From: Porphyromonadaceae bacterium UBA7176
GTDB lineage: Bacteria; Bacteroidota; Bacteroidia; Bacteroidales; Muribaculaceae
Assembly: GCA_002491245.1 (NCBI GenBank)
Contig: DKVO01000032.1
Coordinates: 46,486 to 110,485, forward strand
Direction: 5' to 3'
DNA: 64,000 bases
Under the pieces are notes generated by a model that did no database searches, was not told the DNA's origin, and worked only from the letters and a program-made list of their open reading frames with translations. Below, one piece after another: positions 44,949-52,649 of the stretch (its first letter is position 1; every line of letters starts with the position of its first letter). A program made the translations under genes and the position numbers.

Positions 44949-46688
44949 TTATTTGTAGAGGAAGCGACGGATTGAGCGTTTTGGCGTTTTCTCAAATTCT
45001 TCGGACATTATTTCTATTTCTTGCACATGTTCGTAAGGCGCTACGATAGCATTAAGCCCTGCGAGGTTGGCCTGCATGGCGTCTTTGAGCCCTTGCGAGT
45101 CGAGTCCGTCGCGAGTCACCTGGTCTTCGTCGGGGTGGCATAATGCCACAAGATGTCCGTTGCGTTCGATCACGAGGCATTCGTTGACATATGGCATGTT
45201 GCTGAGCTTGGCTTCAATTTCTTCAGGATATATGTTTTGCCCGTTGGCCGACAGTATCATGGTTTTGTACCGTCCTCTTATGTGTATGGTCCGTTCGTCA
45301 GGTTCGCTCAGCCACCCCATGTCGCCTGTATGTAGCCATCCGTCGGAGTCGATTGCAGCTTCTGTGGCTTCGGGATTTTTGTAATATCCTTTCATCACGT
45401 TCATGCCGCGGACGAGTATCTCGCCCTGCGGATGTCCGTTGTGTAATGGCAGGGAGGTGTCGTGTAATATACGGGCTTCCATAATTCCTGCAAGAGTCCT
45501 TCCTGCCGAACCTGGCTCGAACCTCCGCCAGGGAGAGTAGCTTATGAGTGGCCCGCATTCGGTCATTCCGAAGCCGACGGTCATGGGAAATCTGATACGG
45601 ATGAGGAAGTCTTCTACCTCGCTGTTGAGCGGCGCTCCTCCGACAATCACTTCCTCGAACGCTCCGCCGAATGCCTCGACGAGTTTGTTGCGAATAATGC
45701 TGTAGACCGCTTTTTCGACGTAGGGAAGTGCAAGAACCCATCGGATGGGTTTCTTTGTAATCATCGGTACGACTACTTTGCGGTATATTTTCTCGAGAAT
45801 AAGCGGAACGCAGATGATGAGCGAGGGCCTCACCTGACGCAGTGCTTTGAGAAGCAGCATAGGTGTAGGAGTCTTGCCCAGAAGGGTGATATGCGATCCG
45901 ACAGCGAGAGGCACAAGCATATCGAAGGCACACCCATAGGCATGAGCGAGGGGCAGGAAAGACAGTACTCTTGAGTTCTGGTAGTGGAGTTTCGACCGTA
46001 TGCCGAAAACGACATTTCCCCTTAGGTTCTCGAGAGTCAACATCACTCCTTTTGAAAAGCCGGTAGTGCCGGAAGTGTAGTTTATTACACACACCGAACT
46101 GCTGTCGAAATGGCGATATGCTATATCTGTTGGAGCAAAACCTTTGGGGTACCTTTTCCGGAAGTTACGGGTGAGGTTTGTTACAATTGACTTGTGGGTT
46201 GTTGGAACCCGTCTCGATTCGTTTGATACCGGTGGTCGCTCTGCGATGACTGTGCGGGTGTCGAGAGATATCACAGCATTCAGCTGTGGCATTTCATCAA
46301 AGTTGAGAGATGGGAATATGCCGTCGGAAACAAATAGCATGACGGCGTCGGAGTGGTTAATGATATGCTGGGCGTCGGCCGGATTGAAGTCGTTGAGGAC
46401 CGGTACGATTACAGCACCATAGGTGATGGTAGCCATAAAAGTGATGACCCAGTTTGGCGTGTTTCGCCCGAGGAGGGCTATTTTGTCGCCAGGAAGGACG
46501 CCGGCTTGTTCGAAGAACAGATGCAGACGCGCTATCCGACGAGCCATGTCTCCATAACTTATGTTTTTGCCGCTGATGTAATCTGTAAGGGCCGTCAATG
46601 GGAAATTGTCGGCGAATGTGTGCTGATAAATCTGCAGCAGGTCGTCGAAAGGCGGTTTGCGGTACTGTTCTTCGAAGGCGTATGTCAT
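44949..46688 (-). CDS. Long-chain acyl-CoA synthetase-like AMP-binding enzyme
   Basis: 579 residues. The AMP-binding signature YTSGTTGFSKG is at 204-214; VGFGMTECGPLISYSP near 370 and LHTGDMGWLSEPD near 452 are the A5 and A7 motifs, and the C-terminal lobe has RGRYKTMILSANGQNIYPEEIE near 470 and KTPKRSIRRF with a candidate catalytic Lys. It activates a carboxylic acid to acyl-AMP and passes it to CoA; the chain length is not evident. Last gene of an hpt-adk-ligase operon (2-base gap). Confidence 0.9.
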   Translation of the reverse strand: MTYAFEEQYRKPPFDDLLQIYQHTFADNFPLTALTDYISGKNISYGDMARRIARLHLFFEQAGVLPGDKIALLGRNTPNWVITFMATITYGAVIVPVLNDFNPADAQHIINHSDAVMLFVSDGIFPSLNFDEMPQLNAVISLDTRTVIAERPPVSNESRRVPTTHKSIVTNLTRNFRKRYPKGFAPTDIAYRHFDSSSVCVINYTSGTTGFSKGVMLTLENLRGNVVFGIRSKLHYQNSRVLSFLPLAHAYGCAFDMLVPLAVGSHITLLGKTPTPMLLLKALRQVRPSLIICVPLILEKIYRKVVVPMITKKPIRWVLALPYVEKAVYSIIRNKLVEAFGGAFEEVIVGGAPLNSEVEDFLIRIRFPMTVGFGMTECGPLISYSPWRRFEPGSAGRTLAGIMEARILHDTSLPLHNGHPQGEILVRGMNVMKGYYKNPEATEAAIDSDGWLHTGDMGWLSEPDERTIHIRGRYKTMILSANGQNIYPEEIEAKLSNMPYVNECLVIERNGHLVALCHPDEDQVTRDGLDSQGLKDAMQANLAGLNAIVAPYEHVQEIEIMSEEFEKTPKRSIRRFLYK

Positions 46689-46690
46689 TT

Positions 46691-47266
46691 TCAGTTGTGT
46701 CTGTCGAGCTCGGCTGCGATGTCGTTTGAAATTCTGTCGAGGTCGCCGTTTCCGTTTATCGCGCGGTATGTGCCTTTGCCGAGGTAGTACTCCTTGAGCG
46801 GAGCAGTCTGGCGGTGGTATACGTCAAGACGTTTACGGATAGTGTCGATGTTGTCGTCGCTGCGACCGCTGTTTTTACCTCTCTCGATCATACGGCGGAC
46901 GAGTTCGTCTTCGTCGACTTCGAGACCGATTACCGAGTGGATCTCGGTATTGTATTTCCCGAGCATTACGGCAAGAGCTTCGGCCTGAGGTATCGTTCGT
47001 GGGAATCCGTCGAAGATAACGCCTTTCTCTACTGTCTCAGGGTTTTGTTTGAAGATGTCTTCGAGGACGTCGATCATCAGTTCGTCGGGTATGAGTTGAC
47101 CTTGCGAAATGTATGTGTCGGCAACTTTACCGAGGTGTGTCTGCCGTGCGATATGGTCGCGCAGGAGTTCGCCGGTAGATATGTGATGGAGGCCATATTT
47201 CTCGATAAGGCGCTCGCTTTGTGTGCCTTTACCGCTTCCGGGGGCACCGAATATAACGATATTCAT
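46691..47266 (-). CDS. adk: Adenylate kinase, short-lid type
   Basis: Converts ATP and AMP to two ADP. 191 residues, with a P-loop GAPGSGKGT at 7-15, STGELLRDH at 31-39, GFPRT near 86-90, and the region around RGKNSGRSDDN holding a shortened lid (no zinc-finger lid). Between hpt (29-base gap) and the acyl-CoA ligase gene; the hpt-adk arrangement is typical for Bacteroidales. Confidence 0.97.
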   Translation of the reverse strand: MNIVIFGAPGSGKGTQSERLIEKYGLHHISTGELLRDHIARQTHLGKVADTYISQGQLIPDELMIDVLEDIFKQNPETVEKGVIFDGFPRTIPQAEALAVMLGKYNTEIHSVIGLEVDEDELVRRMIERGKNSGRSDDNIDTIRKRLDVYHRQTAPLKEYYLGKGTYRAINGNGDLDRISNDIAAELDRHN

Positions 47267-47295
47267 TGTTTTAACGGTGATGTTTTGATTGGCAA

Positions 47296-47838
47296 TTAAG
47301 CTTCTTTCAAAATATATATGTCGTTGAGGTTGCGTGCTTTTTCGTTTATGTCGAGTCCGTAACCGATTATGAATTTGGTAGGTATTTCGAAGCCTACGTA
47401 GTCGGGTTTGATGTTTCGGACGAGTGCATCGGGTTTGAAGAGCAGGGTTGCAACTTTTATATCGGCCGGATTTTTTTCCTTGAGGTCGTTTACGAGACGG
47501 TATATTGTGTTGCCGGTGTCGACGATGTCTTCGACGATGATCACGGTCCGACCTTCGATGTTTTCGTGCAGACCGATAACTTCTTTGACAGTTCCCGAAG
47601 TTGAAGTACCTTCATAGCTTTTGAGTCGTATGAAGGTGATCTCGGCATCGGGGTCGTCGACTGCTCTGAACAAATCGCTTGCAAAAGGAAATGCCCCGTT
47701 GAGGACACACACAAACAGGGGCATTTTACCGGCGCAATCGCGCGTTATTTCTTTACCCAGCACTTCCACGCGGGTTTTAATGTCTTGCTTAGATATATAA
47801 GGCTCGAATGTCAAGCCTTCATAAGTCACATGTTCCAT
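47296..47838 (-). CDS. hpt: Hypoxanthine phosphoribosyltransferase
   Basis: Salvages hypoxanthine and guanine with PRPP to IMP and GMP. 180 residues from the ATG at 47838; the longer frame starts inside the promoter -7 element and is excluded. The PRPP loop VEDIVDTGNT is at 102-111, and LNGAF near 46-50, with the conserved FIRLKSYEGTSTSG flexible loop at 69-82. The first gene of the hpt-adk-ligase operon. Confidence 0.96.
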   Translation of the reverse strand: MEHVTYEGLTFEPYISKQDIKTRVEVLGKEITRDCAGKMPLFVCVLNGAFPFASDLFRAVDDPDAEITFIRLKSYEGTSTSGTVKEVIGLHENIEGRTVIIVEDIVDTGNTIYRLVNDLKEKNPADIKVATLLFKPDALVRNIKPDYVGFEIPTKFIIGYGLDINEKARNLNDIYILKEA

Positions 47839-47859
47839 CGTATAGCGAAATAAATTATG

Positions 47860-47867
47860 CAAAGTTA
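47860..47867 (-). promoter_or_regulatory. -7 promoter element for the hpt-adk operon
   Basis: TAACTTTG on the minus strand. An in-frame TTG upstream of hpt overlaps this box, so the real start is the ATG at 47838. Confidence 0.65.
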
Positions 47868-47965
47868 ATTATTTTATTCGAGGGAAATGAAGTGTCGGGC
47901 TTGTTATGGAGTGTTAAAAAAAATAAATTTTAAAAATTCGATCGGTTTATGTCAATAAATATAAG

Positions 47966-47998
47966 CCCCGGCAGTGTATCTGGTTTACATTGCCGGGG
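47966..47998 (-). terminator. Terminator after tRNA-Arg
   Basis: CCCCGGCA (47966-47973) pairs with TGCCGGGG (47991-47998), and five further inner pairs include one G-T wobble. On the minus strand it is followed by a T/A-rich run (CTTATATTTATT). Confidence 0.75.
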
Positions 47999-48007
47999 TG
48001 GTGATTG

Positions 48008-48079
48008 TACGCCCGTAGGGAATCGAACCCTAATCTAAGGAACCGGAATCCTTTATTCTATCCATTGAAATACGGGCGC
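48008..48079 (-). tRNA. tRNA-Arg (anticodon CCG)
   Basis: A 72-base cloverleaf on the minus strand. The acceptor GCGCCCG pairs with CGGGCGT (one terminal G-T), the anticodon stem AAGGA/TCCTT encloses the loop TTCCGGT with anticodon CCG, and the T arm TAGGG/CCCTA encloses TTCGATT. The discriminator is A and CCA is not encoded. The D stem is weak (TTTC against GAAT). It reads CGG codons. Confidence 0.92.
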
Positions 48080-48097
48080 AAATTTGGATTGCGAGTG

Positions 48098-48105
48098 CAA
48101 AAGTA
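48098..48105 (-). promoter_or_regulatory. -7 promoter element for tRNA-Arg
   Basis: TACTTTTG on the minus strand, 18 bases before the mature tRNA 5' end. Back to back with the ung element at 48118-48125, with a centre-to-centre distance of 20 bases. Confidence 0.65.
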
Positions 48106-48117
48106 ATTATTTTTTTG

Positions 48118-48125
48118 TAGTTTTG
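48118..48125 (+). promoter_or_regulatory. -7 promoter element for ung
   Basis: TAGTTTTG, 17 bases upstream of the ung ATG; the predicted leader is about 14 bases. Confidence 0.6.
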
Positions 48126-48142
48126 CAAAAGAATATTCCAAT

Positions 48143-48814
48143 ATGAACGTAAAAATTGAACAAGGCTGGAAAGAGGCGCTTTCGTCGGAATGGACGAAAG
48201 ATTATTTTGTAAGACTGACGGAATATGTTCGCGAGCGATACCGTCAGACACAGGTGTATCCGTTGCCGTCGCAGATCTTTGCGGCGTTTGACGCTACGCC
48301 GTTCGATAAGGTCAAAGTTGTCATTCTCGGTCAGGATCCTTATCATGGGCCGGGGCAGGCGCACGGTTTATGTTTTTCGGTGCCCGACGGAGTGGCTCTG
48401 CCTCCATCGTTGCTCAACATATTCAAAGAGATGTCGACAGATCTCGGAGAGCCCGTTGCACCAGGACGAGGAGGTAACTTGGGCTATCTGTGCGAGCAGG
48501 GGGTGTTGCTCCTGAACTCTACCCTTACGGTTGAGGCCCATAAGGCCGGTTCGCACCAGGGCAAGGGCTGGGAAGAATTGACCGATGCCGCTATACGTGC
48601 ATTAAACGATGGCCGTGAGCATCTGGTGTTTTTGCTTTGGGGTTCGTATGCAATCCGTAAAGGAGCGTTTATCGACCGGGATAAGCATCTTGTCCTCGAG
48701 TCGCCGCATCCGTCGCCTCTGTCAGCCCACCGTGGTTTTTTTGGCAACCGTCATTTCAGTAAGGCAAATGCCTACCTTGAGGCAAACGGTATAGAGCCGA
48801 TAAGGTGGTTATGA
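48143..48814 (+). CDS. ung: Uracil-DNA glycosylase, family 1
   Basis: Removes uracil from DNA. 223 residues, close to the family's usual length. The water-activating motif GQDPYHG is at 63-69 (Asp65), the Phe-stacking region AHGLCFSV follows, LLLNSTLTV near 122-130 contains the uracil-binding Asn, and the minor-groove loop HPSPLS is at 189-194 with the catalytic His. It overlaps the next gene by 4 bases, and starts next to the tRNA-Arg promoter. Confidence 0.97.
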   Translation: MNVKIEQGWKEALSSEWTKDYFVRLTEYVRERYRQTQVYPLPSQIFAAFDATPFDKVKVVILGQDPYHGPGQAHGLCFSVPDGVALPPSLLNIFKEMSTDLGEPVAPGRGGNLGYLCEQGVLLLNSTLTVEAHKAGSHQGKGWEELTDAAIRALNDGREHLVFLLWGSYAIRKGAFIDRDKHLVLESPHPSPLSAHRGFFGNRHFSKANAYLEANGIEPIRWL

Positions 48815-50067
48815 TGCGTATTGTGTCATTCGTGGCTTTCTTGGCCATATGTGTTCTTTCCTACGGTCGTGGCGATACGATGACAGGTGTGTTTGATGAA
48901 CGGATAAAGTCGTTGCAGATACGCCTCGAGGACGATGATTTCGCTCCGGCGATAGCCATACTGGGCAGTGATGACCGCATACGTATCGACTTTGACCATC
49001 TTGCCGAAGACCGTGAATATTTCAGGTATTCGTTGACTCACTGCAATGCTTCGTGGGTGCCCTCGGGACTTGTCGACAGTGAGTTCCTCGATGGTTTTAA
49101 TGAGGGAACAGTGGAGGACTATGGTTTTTCTCGGTCGACGACAGTGCATTATGTGCATTATTCGCTTACGATACCTAATGAGCAGGTCGATCCTAAATTG
49201 TCGGGAAACTATCTGCTTAAGATATATCGAGAGGATGATCCGGAAAAGCCCTTGCTCCAATGCCGATTTATGCTAAGCGAGCAGACGGCTCCGGTATCAG
49301 TGCTTGCGTCGTCGCAGACTGATGTCGACTATAATAAGAGCCATCAGCAATTGGCTGTGAGCGTCGATACGGAGAGGAGCTATGTCGAAGATCCGTTTAA
49401 TGACCTTGTGGTTGTCATTAATCAGAACGGAAGGCTTGACAACGAGGTGGCTATGCGTCAACCGTTGCGTCTGCAGAGGTCTACGGCAGTCTATGAGCAT
49501 CAACCGGCGCTGATATTTGATGCCGGAAACGAATATCGCCGTTTCGAAATCGTGAGCGAGACTTATCCAGGCATGGGTGTTGCTGATATCGAACATTTCG
49601 ATCCATACTATCACTACAGGCTTTATACTGATAGCGGTCGTGATGAAGAGGCTTATGTCTATGATGAAACGCAGCATGGGCGCTATTTTGTGAGAGAGTA
49701 CAACTCGGCCGACAGCGATGTTGAGGCTGATTACGGTGTGGTGCATTTTACACTCGATTATCCAGAGACTCCCGGTGCGATGGTTTTTATTGACGGAGAC
49801 ATGACGCAACGGAGGTTTGACGATAATGCCAGGATGGTGTATAATCCGGCGACAGGTCTGTATGAACGTGCCATGCTGCTCAAGCAGGGGGCATATAATT
49901 ATCAATATCTTATTGTACCTCCCGGAGCGAGGAGAGGATATACAAAAAATATCGAAGGCGATAAGTTTCAGACGGTAAACGAGTACACCGTAAGGGTATA
50001 TCACCGTCGTAAGGGTGAACGTTACGACCGGCTTATCGGATTCGGTGGATGTAGAACAGCAATATAG
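48811..50067 (+). CDS. DUF5103 protein, type IX secretion plug-like
   Basis: 418 residues from the ATG at 48811, which overlaps the ung stop (ATGATG also allows 48814). Signal peptide of about 20 residues (MMRIVSFVAFLAICVLSYG). The N-terminal part (about 25-150) is the beta-sandwich seen in DUF5103, with YFRYSLTHCNASWVPSGLVDSEFLDGFNE-like features, and a C-terminal part ends RLIGFGGCRTAI. DUF5103 has been renamed after the plug protein of the type IX secretion channel; no other type IX component is visible here. Its role in gut Bacteroidales without that system is unclear. Confidence 0.8.
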   Translation: MMRIVSFVAFLAICVLSYGRGDTMTGVFDERIKSLQIRLEDDDFAPAIAILGSDDRIRIDFDHLAEDREYFRYSLTHCNASWVPSGLVDSEFLDGFNEGTVEDYGFSRSTTVHYVHYSLTIPNEQVDPKLSGNYLLKIYREDDPEKPLLQCRFMLSEQTAPVSVLASSQTDVDYNKSHQQLAVSVDTERSYVEDPFNDLVVVINQNGRLDNEVAMRQPLRLQRSTAVYEHQPALIFDAGNEYRRFEIVSETYPGMGVADIEHFDPYYHYRLYTDSGRDEEAYVYDETQHGRYFVREYNSADSDVEADYGVVHFTLDYPETPGAMVFIDGDMTQRRFDDNARMVYNPATGLYERAMLLKQGAYNYQYLIVPPGARRGYTKNIEGDKFQTVNEYTVRVYHRRKGERYDRLIGFGGCRTAI

Positions 50068-50069
50068 TT

Positions 50070-50667
50070 ATGTTGGAAATAGGAGATAATACATTGGTTA
50101 GCTTCGACCTTGCGGAGCGTTATTTTTGCTGCGATCTTGAGTCTTGCAAGGGGCAGTGTTGTCTCGAAGGTGATGCCGGTGCCCCATTGGAGGCCGGTGA
50201 GGCAGACAAAATTCGTGAGATTTTGCCCGAAATATGGGATGACTTGTTGCCTGCTGCCCGACGCGAGGTTGAGGCTAATGGCGTGAGTTATATAGACGAG
50301 GAGGGCGATGAGGTGACAGCGCTTGTGGAGGGGGGGGCTGTGTGCATTTGCGACAGTTGGCCCCGACGGGTCGTGGCGTTGCGCTATTGAGAATGCCTAT
50401 CGCGAGGGGCGTATAGGTTTCATGAAGCCGGTATCATGTCATCTTTATCCTGTTCGGCTCAAGAAGTATGATGGGTTTACGGCAGTTAACCTCCACCGGT
50501 GGCGTATATGCAAATGTGCCGAGGTGCTCGGCAGGGCTAAGGGCATCAGGGCTTATGAGTTCCTTGAAGGACCGTTGCGCCGCCGTTTTGGCGACGATTG
50601 GTATGAAGAACTAAAACTGACCTGCAGCGAGTATAACAAAGCCTATCCCGACGGGATGCCCCGTTAA
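50070..50667 (+). pseudogene. DUF3109 protein gene interrupted by a frameshift in a G8 tract
   Basis: The first frame reads from ATG at 50070 to a run of eight G at 50330-50337, then goes off and stops at about 50390. The correct frame resumes directly after the run (LCAFATVGPDGSWRCAIENAYREGR, then FMKPVSCHLYP) to the stop at 50665-50667. With seven G the whole reads as one protein of about 198 residues with the DUF3109 cysteine pattern (FCCDLESCKGQCC, then CHLYP and the CKC near the end), likely a metal-binding protein. Whether this is a real mutation, phase variation or a sequencing error cannot be told from one sequence. Confidence 0.85.
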
Positions 50668-51311
50668 CGCAGGTAAGGATTGGTCGATAGCTCTTCGGCA
50701 ATCGTCGTAGCCGGTCCGTGGCCGGGCAGAATCATGGTGTTGCCCGGTAGCGTGGCCAGTTTTGTTTTGATACCTTGGATAAGTTGCGCGTGGTTGCCTC
50801 CTTCAAGATCGGTGCGGCCTATGGCTCCGCGGAAAAGGACGTCGCCTACGATAGCTACAGAAGCCTCGGGGCAATAAAGGACTATGCTGCCGGGTGAATG
50901 TCCGGGAACGTGAAGAACTTCAAATTTATAGTTTCCGACAGGGATATAGTCGCCTTCTTTCAACTTTACATCTATTTCAACACTGTCGTCGATATCAGAA
51001 ACGATGCCGAAGGTTGCTGCCTGACGGGCGATGTTTTGTCCAAGAGGTCCGTCAAGCTCGTTTGCCGATACCTTCACTCCATATTTGTTGCGGACGTAGT
51101 TGTCGCCGAAGCAATGGTCGAGATGCATGTGGGTGTTGACAATCTGCCGCACTTTGAGTTTGTTGTCGGCGATGAAGCTGTCAAGAAAATCGCGTTCGCG
51201 GTCTGAAACCATGCCGGGGTCAATGATTATGGCGTCGAGAGTTTCAGTGTCGAATACTACGAATGTGCTTACTCCGAACGGATTGAATGCGAATTGTTTT
51301 ATTTTCAACAT
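50664..51311 (-). CDS. MBL-fold metallo-hydrolase (glyoxalase II-like)
   Basis: 215 residues from the ATG at 51311. Zinc-binding signature HMHLDH at 61-66, then the remaining ligands in VLHVPGHSPGSIVLY, VGDVLFRG and PGHGPATT. The length and HSPGS pattern place it with small thioester hydrolases such as glyoxalase II-like proteins; the substrate is not evident. It starts 2 bases after rsmG ends. Its stop overlaps tail to tail the stop of the DUF3109 gene (TTAA). Confidence 0.9.
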   Translation of the reverse strand: MLKIKQFAFNPFGVSTFVVFDTETLDAIIIDPGMVSDRERDFLDSFIADNKLKVRQIVNTHMHLDHCFGDNYVRNKYGVKVSANELDGPLGQNIARQAATFGIVSDIDDSVEIDVKLKEGDYIPVGNYKFEVLHVPGHSPGSIVLYCPEASVAIVGDVLFRGAIGRTDLEGGNHAQLIQGIKTKLATLPGNTMILPGHGPATTIAEELSTNPYLR

Positions 51312-51313
51312 GG

Positions 51314-51955
51314 TCAGAAGGGTACGTAAACGATTTTTTTTGTGTCGAAAAATGACTCCGAGAAGAAGTCGGATACAGGCACTTCGACAACCGGACGGCG
51401 TGAAGCCTTTATTTCGTCGTCGAGGTCGCCGCCTTTGAGGCATATCAGGCCCGGTGGGGTCGACAATTTTTTCTTGCCCACGTTGCGTGCGCAGGCTTTT
51501 ACAAGTGCGTCAAGTGGCATCACTGCTCTCGAAACCACATAGTCGAAAGAACGGTGGCATTCGCCCGAATCTCCGTGCTGGAATGTTACGTTGGATAGCC
51601 CTGTTTGGGTGGCCACATCGCTTGCTACGCGTATTTTTTTGCCGATGCGGTCAATCAAGTGGAACCTGCATTGGGGGTAGAAAATAGCAAGAGGTATGCC
51701 GGGAAAGCCGCCACCTGTGCCGAGATCCATAAAATCAGTTCCTTCGGGCAGATTACCTAAAAACTTGGCAATAGACAACGAGTGGAGGATATGACGGGTG
51801 TACAGGTAGTCAATGTCAGTTCGCGATATCACATTTATTTTTGCATTCCAATCAGAATACAGGTCGTATAGGCGGCGAAAAGCTTCTTGCTTGTCGTCAG
51901 ATAAGTCGGGAAAATATTTGGTTATGATATCGACGGTGTCGTGAGTCTGTTCCAT
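51314..51955 (-). CDS. rsmG: 16S rRNA (guanine-527-N7)-methyltransferase
   Basis: Methylates G527 of 16S rRNA using S-adenosylmethionine. 213 residues. WNAKINVISR near 36-45, RHILHSLSIAKF near 54-65, the AdoMet motif DLGTGGGFPGIPLA at 77-90, HLIDRIGKKIR near 100 and SRAVMPLDAL near 140 are the family landmarks. A promoter is seen 44 bases upstream. Probably co-transcribed with the MBL gene. Confidence 0.96.
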   Translation of the reverse strand: MEQTHDTVDIITKYFPDLSDDKQEAFRRLYDLYSDWNAKINVISRTDIDYLYTRHILHSLSIAKFLGNLPEGTDFMDLGTGGGFPGIPLAIFYPQCRFHLIDRIGKKIRVASDVATQTGLSNVTFQHGDSGECHRSFDYVVSRAVMPLDALVKACARNVGKKKLSTPPGLICLKGGDLDDEIKASRRPVVEVPVSDFFSESFFDTKKIVYVPF

Positions 51956-51998
51956 GATAGAGCAACGGGAATGTTGGGGTTAAAGTTTTTTAGCTTTA

Positions 51999-52006
51999 CA
52001 AAATTA
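51999..52006 (-). promoter_or_regulatory. -7 promoter element for rsmG
   Basis: TAATTTTG on the minus strand, 43 bases upstream of the ATG. Confidence 0.6.
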
Positions 52007-52059
52007 CGGAAAAAATAATGAAATCGGGCATCTGTTTTATCGTCCCGATCGGTTTTATG

Positions 52060-52491
52060 CTATATCGATAGATGCAATATGGGGTACGGCTTGCCGTCGC
52101 TGTCGTACTCGTCTCTACTTATTATTTTAAATCCTTTTGAGAGGTAGAAGTTTAAGGCTTGTCTGTTTTGCTCATTGACATCAACTTTCGAAACTCCGTT
52201 TTTTAATGCGAACGCAATCAATTCAGACCCTAATCCAGTATTTCGATATTTTGTGTCGATGAAAAGCATTTCGATCATGCCTCCGGCCAGGCCTATAAAT
52301 CCGGCATATATATTATCGATAGTAATGATATATGCATCAACGTTTGGGAGGTACAGGGATGGCAAATTCTGTTTTATTTCTTCGAAGTCTTGTCTCTGTA
52401 GGAAATCGTGAGTGGCCTGTACCGATCGTTCCCAGATATCAGTCAATGCCTGATAATCTTTTTCGGATGCTTTTATGATGGATATCTGCAT
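52060..52491 (-). CDS. GNAT-family N-acetyltransferase (YjaB-like)
   Basis: 143 residues. The GNAT fold appears in order: a first strand ISIIKASEKDYQALTDIWERSVQATHDF (motif C region), beta 4 GGMIEMLFIDTKYR near 70-83, the acetyl-CoA loop NTGLGSELI at 84-92 (variant of Q/RxxGxG/A), and VDVNEQNRQALNFYLSKGFK near 103-122. It would transfer acetyl groups to a small amine or protein. The gene is visibly more AT-rich than its neighbours. The -7 element abuts its ATG, which predicts a leaderless mRNA. Confidence 0.88.
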   Translation of the reverse strand: MQISIIKASEKDYQALTDIWERSVQATHDFLQRQDFEEIKQNLPSLYLPNVDAYIITIDNIYAGFIGLAGGMIEMLFIDTKYRNTGLGSELIAFALKNGVSKVDVNEQNRQALNFYLSKGFKIISRDEYDSDGKPYPILHLSI

Positions 52492-52495
52492 GATG

Positions 52496-52503
52496 CAAAT
52501 TTA
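52496..52503 (-). promoter_or_regulatory. -7 promoter element abutting the GNAT start codon
   Basis: TAAATTTG on the minus strand, followed by CATC and the ATG at 52491. The same arrangement as before the symporter gene at 5911. Confidence 0.6.
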
Positions 52504-52604
52504 ATAAAATCTAATACTCGTCTTTGTTAACAATTATTAAAATAATATTTTATTTCGGCTATATATCGTGTATGTGGAATAAAAGTGCTTTCTTTGTATG
52601 ATTA

Positions 52605-52635
52605 AGGGTCTGAGGCCTTCATGGCTTCAGACTTT
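52605..52635 (+). promoter_or_regulatory. Hairpin in the leader of the CvfB-like gene
   Basis: GTCTGAGGCC (52608-52617) and GGCTTCAGAC (52623-52632) pair with one G-T wobble around a 5-base loop, extended by A-T pairs. It sits 15 bases before the start codon, where it could affect translation. Confidence 0.5.
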
Positions 52636-52649
52636 AAGTTTGACATGAA

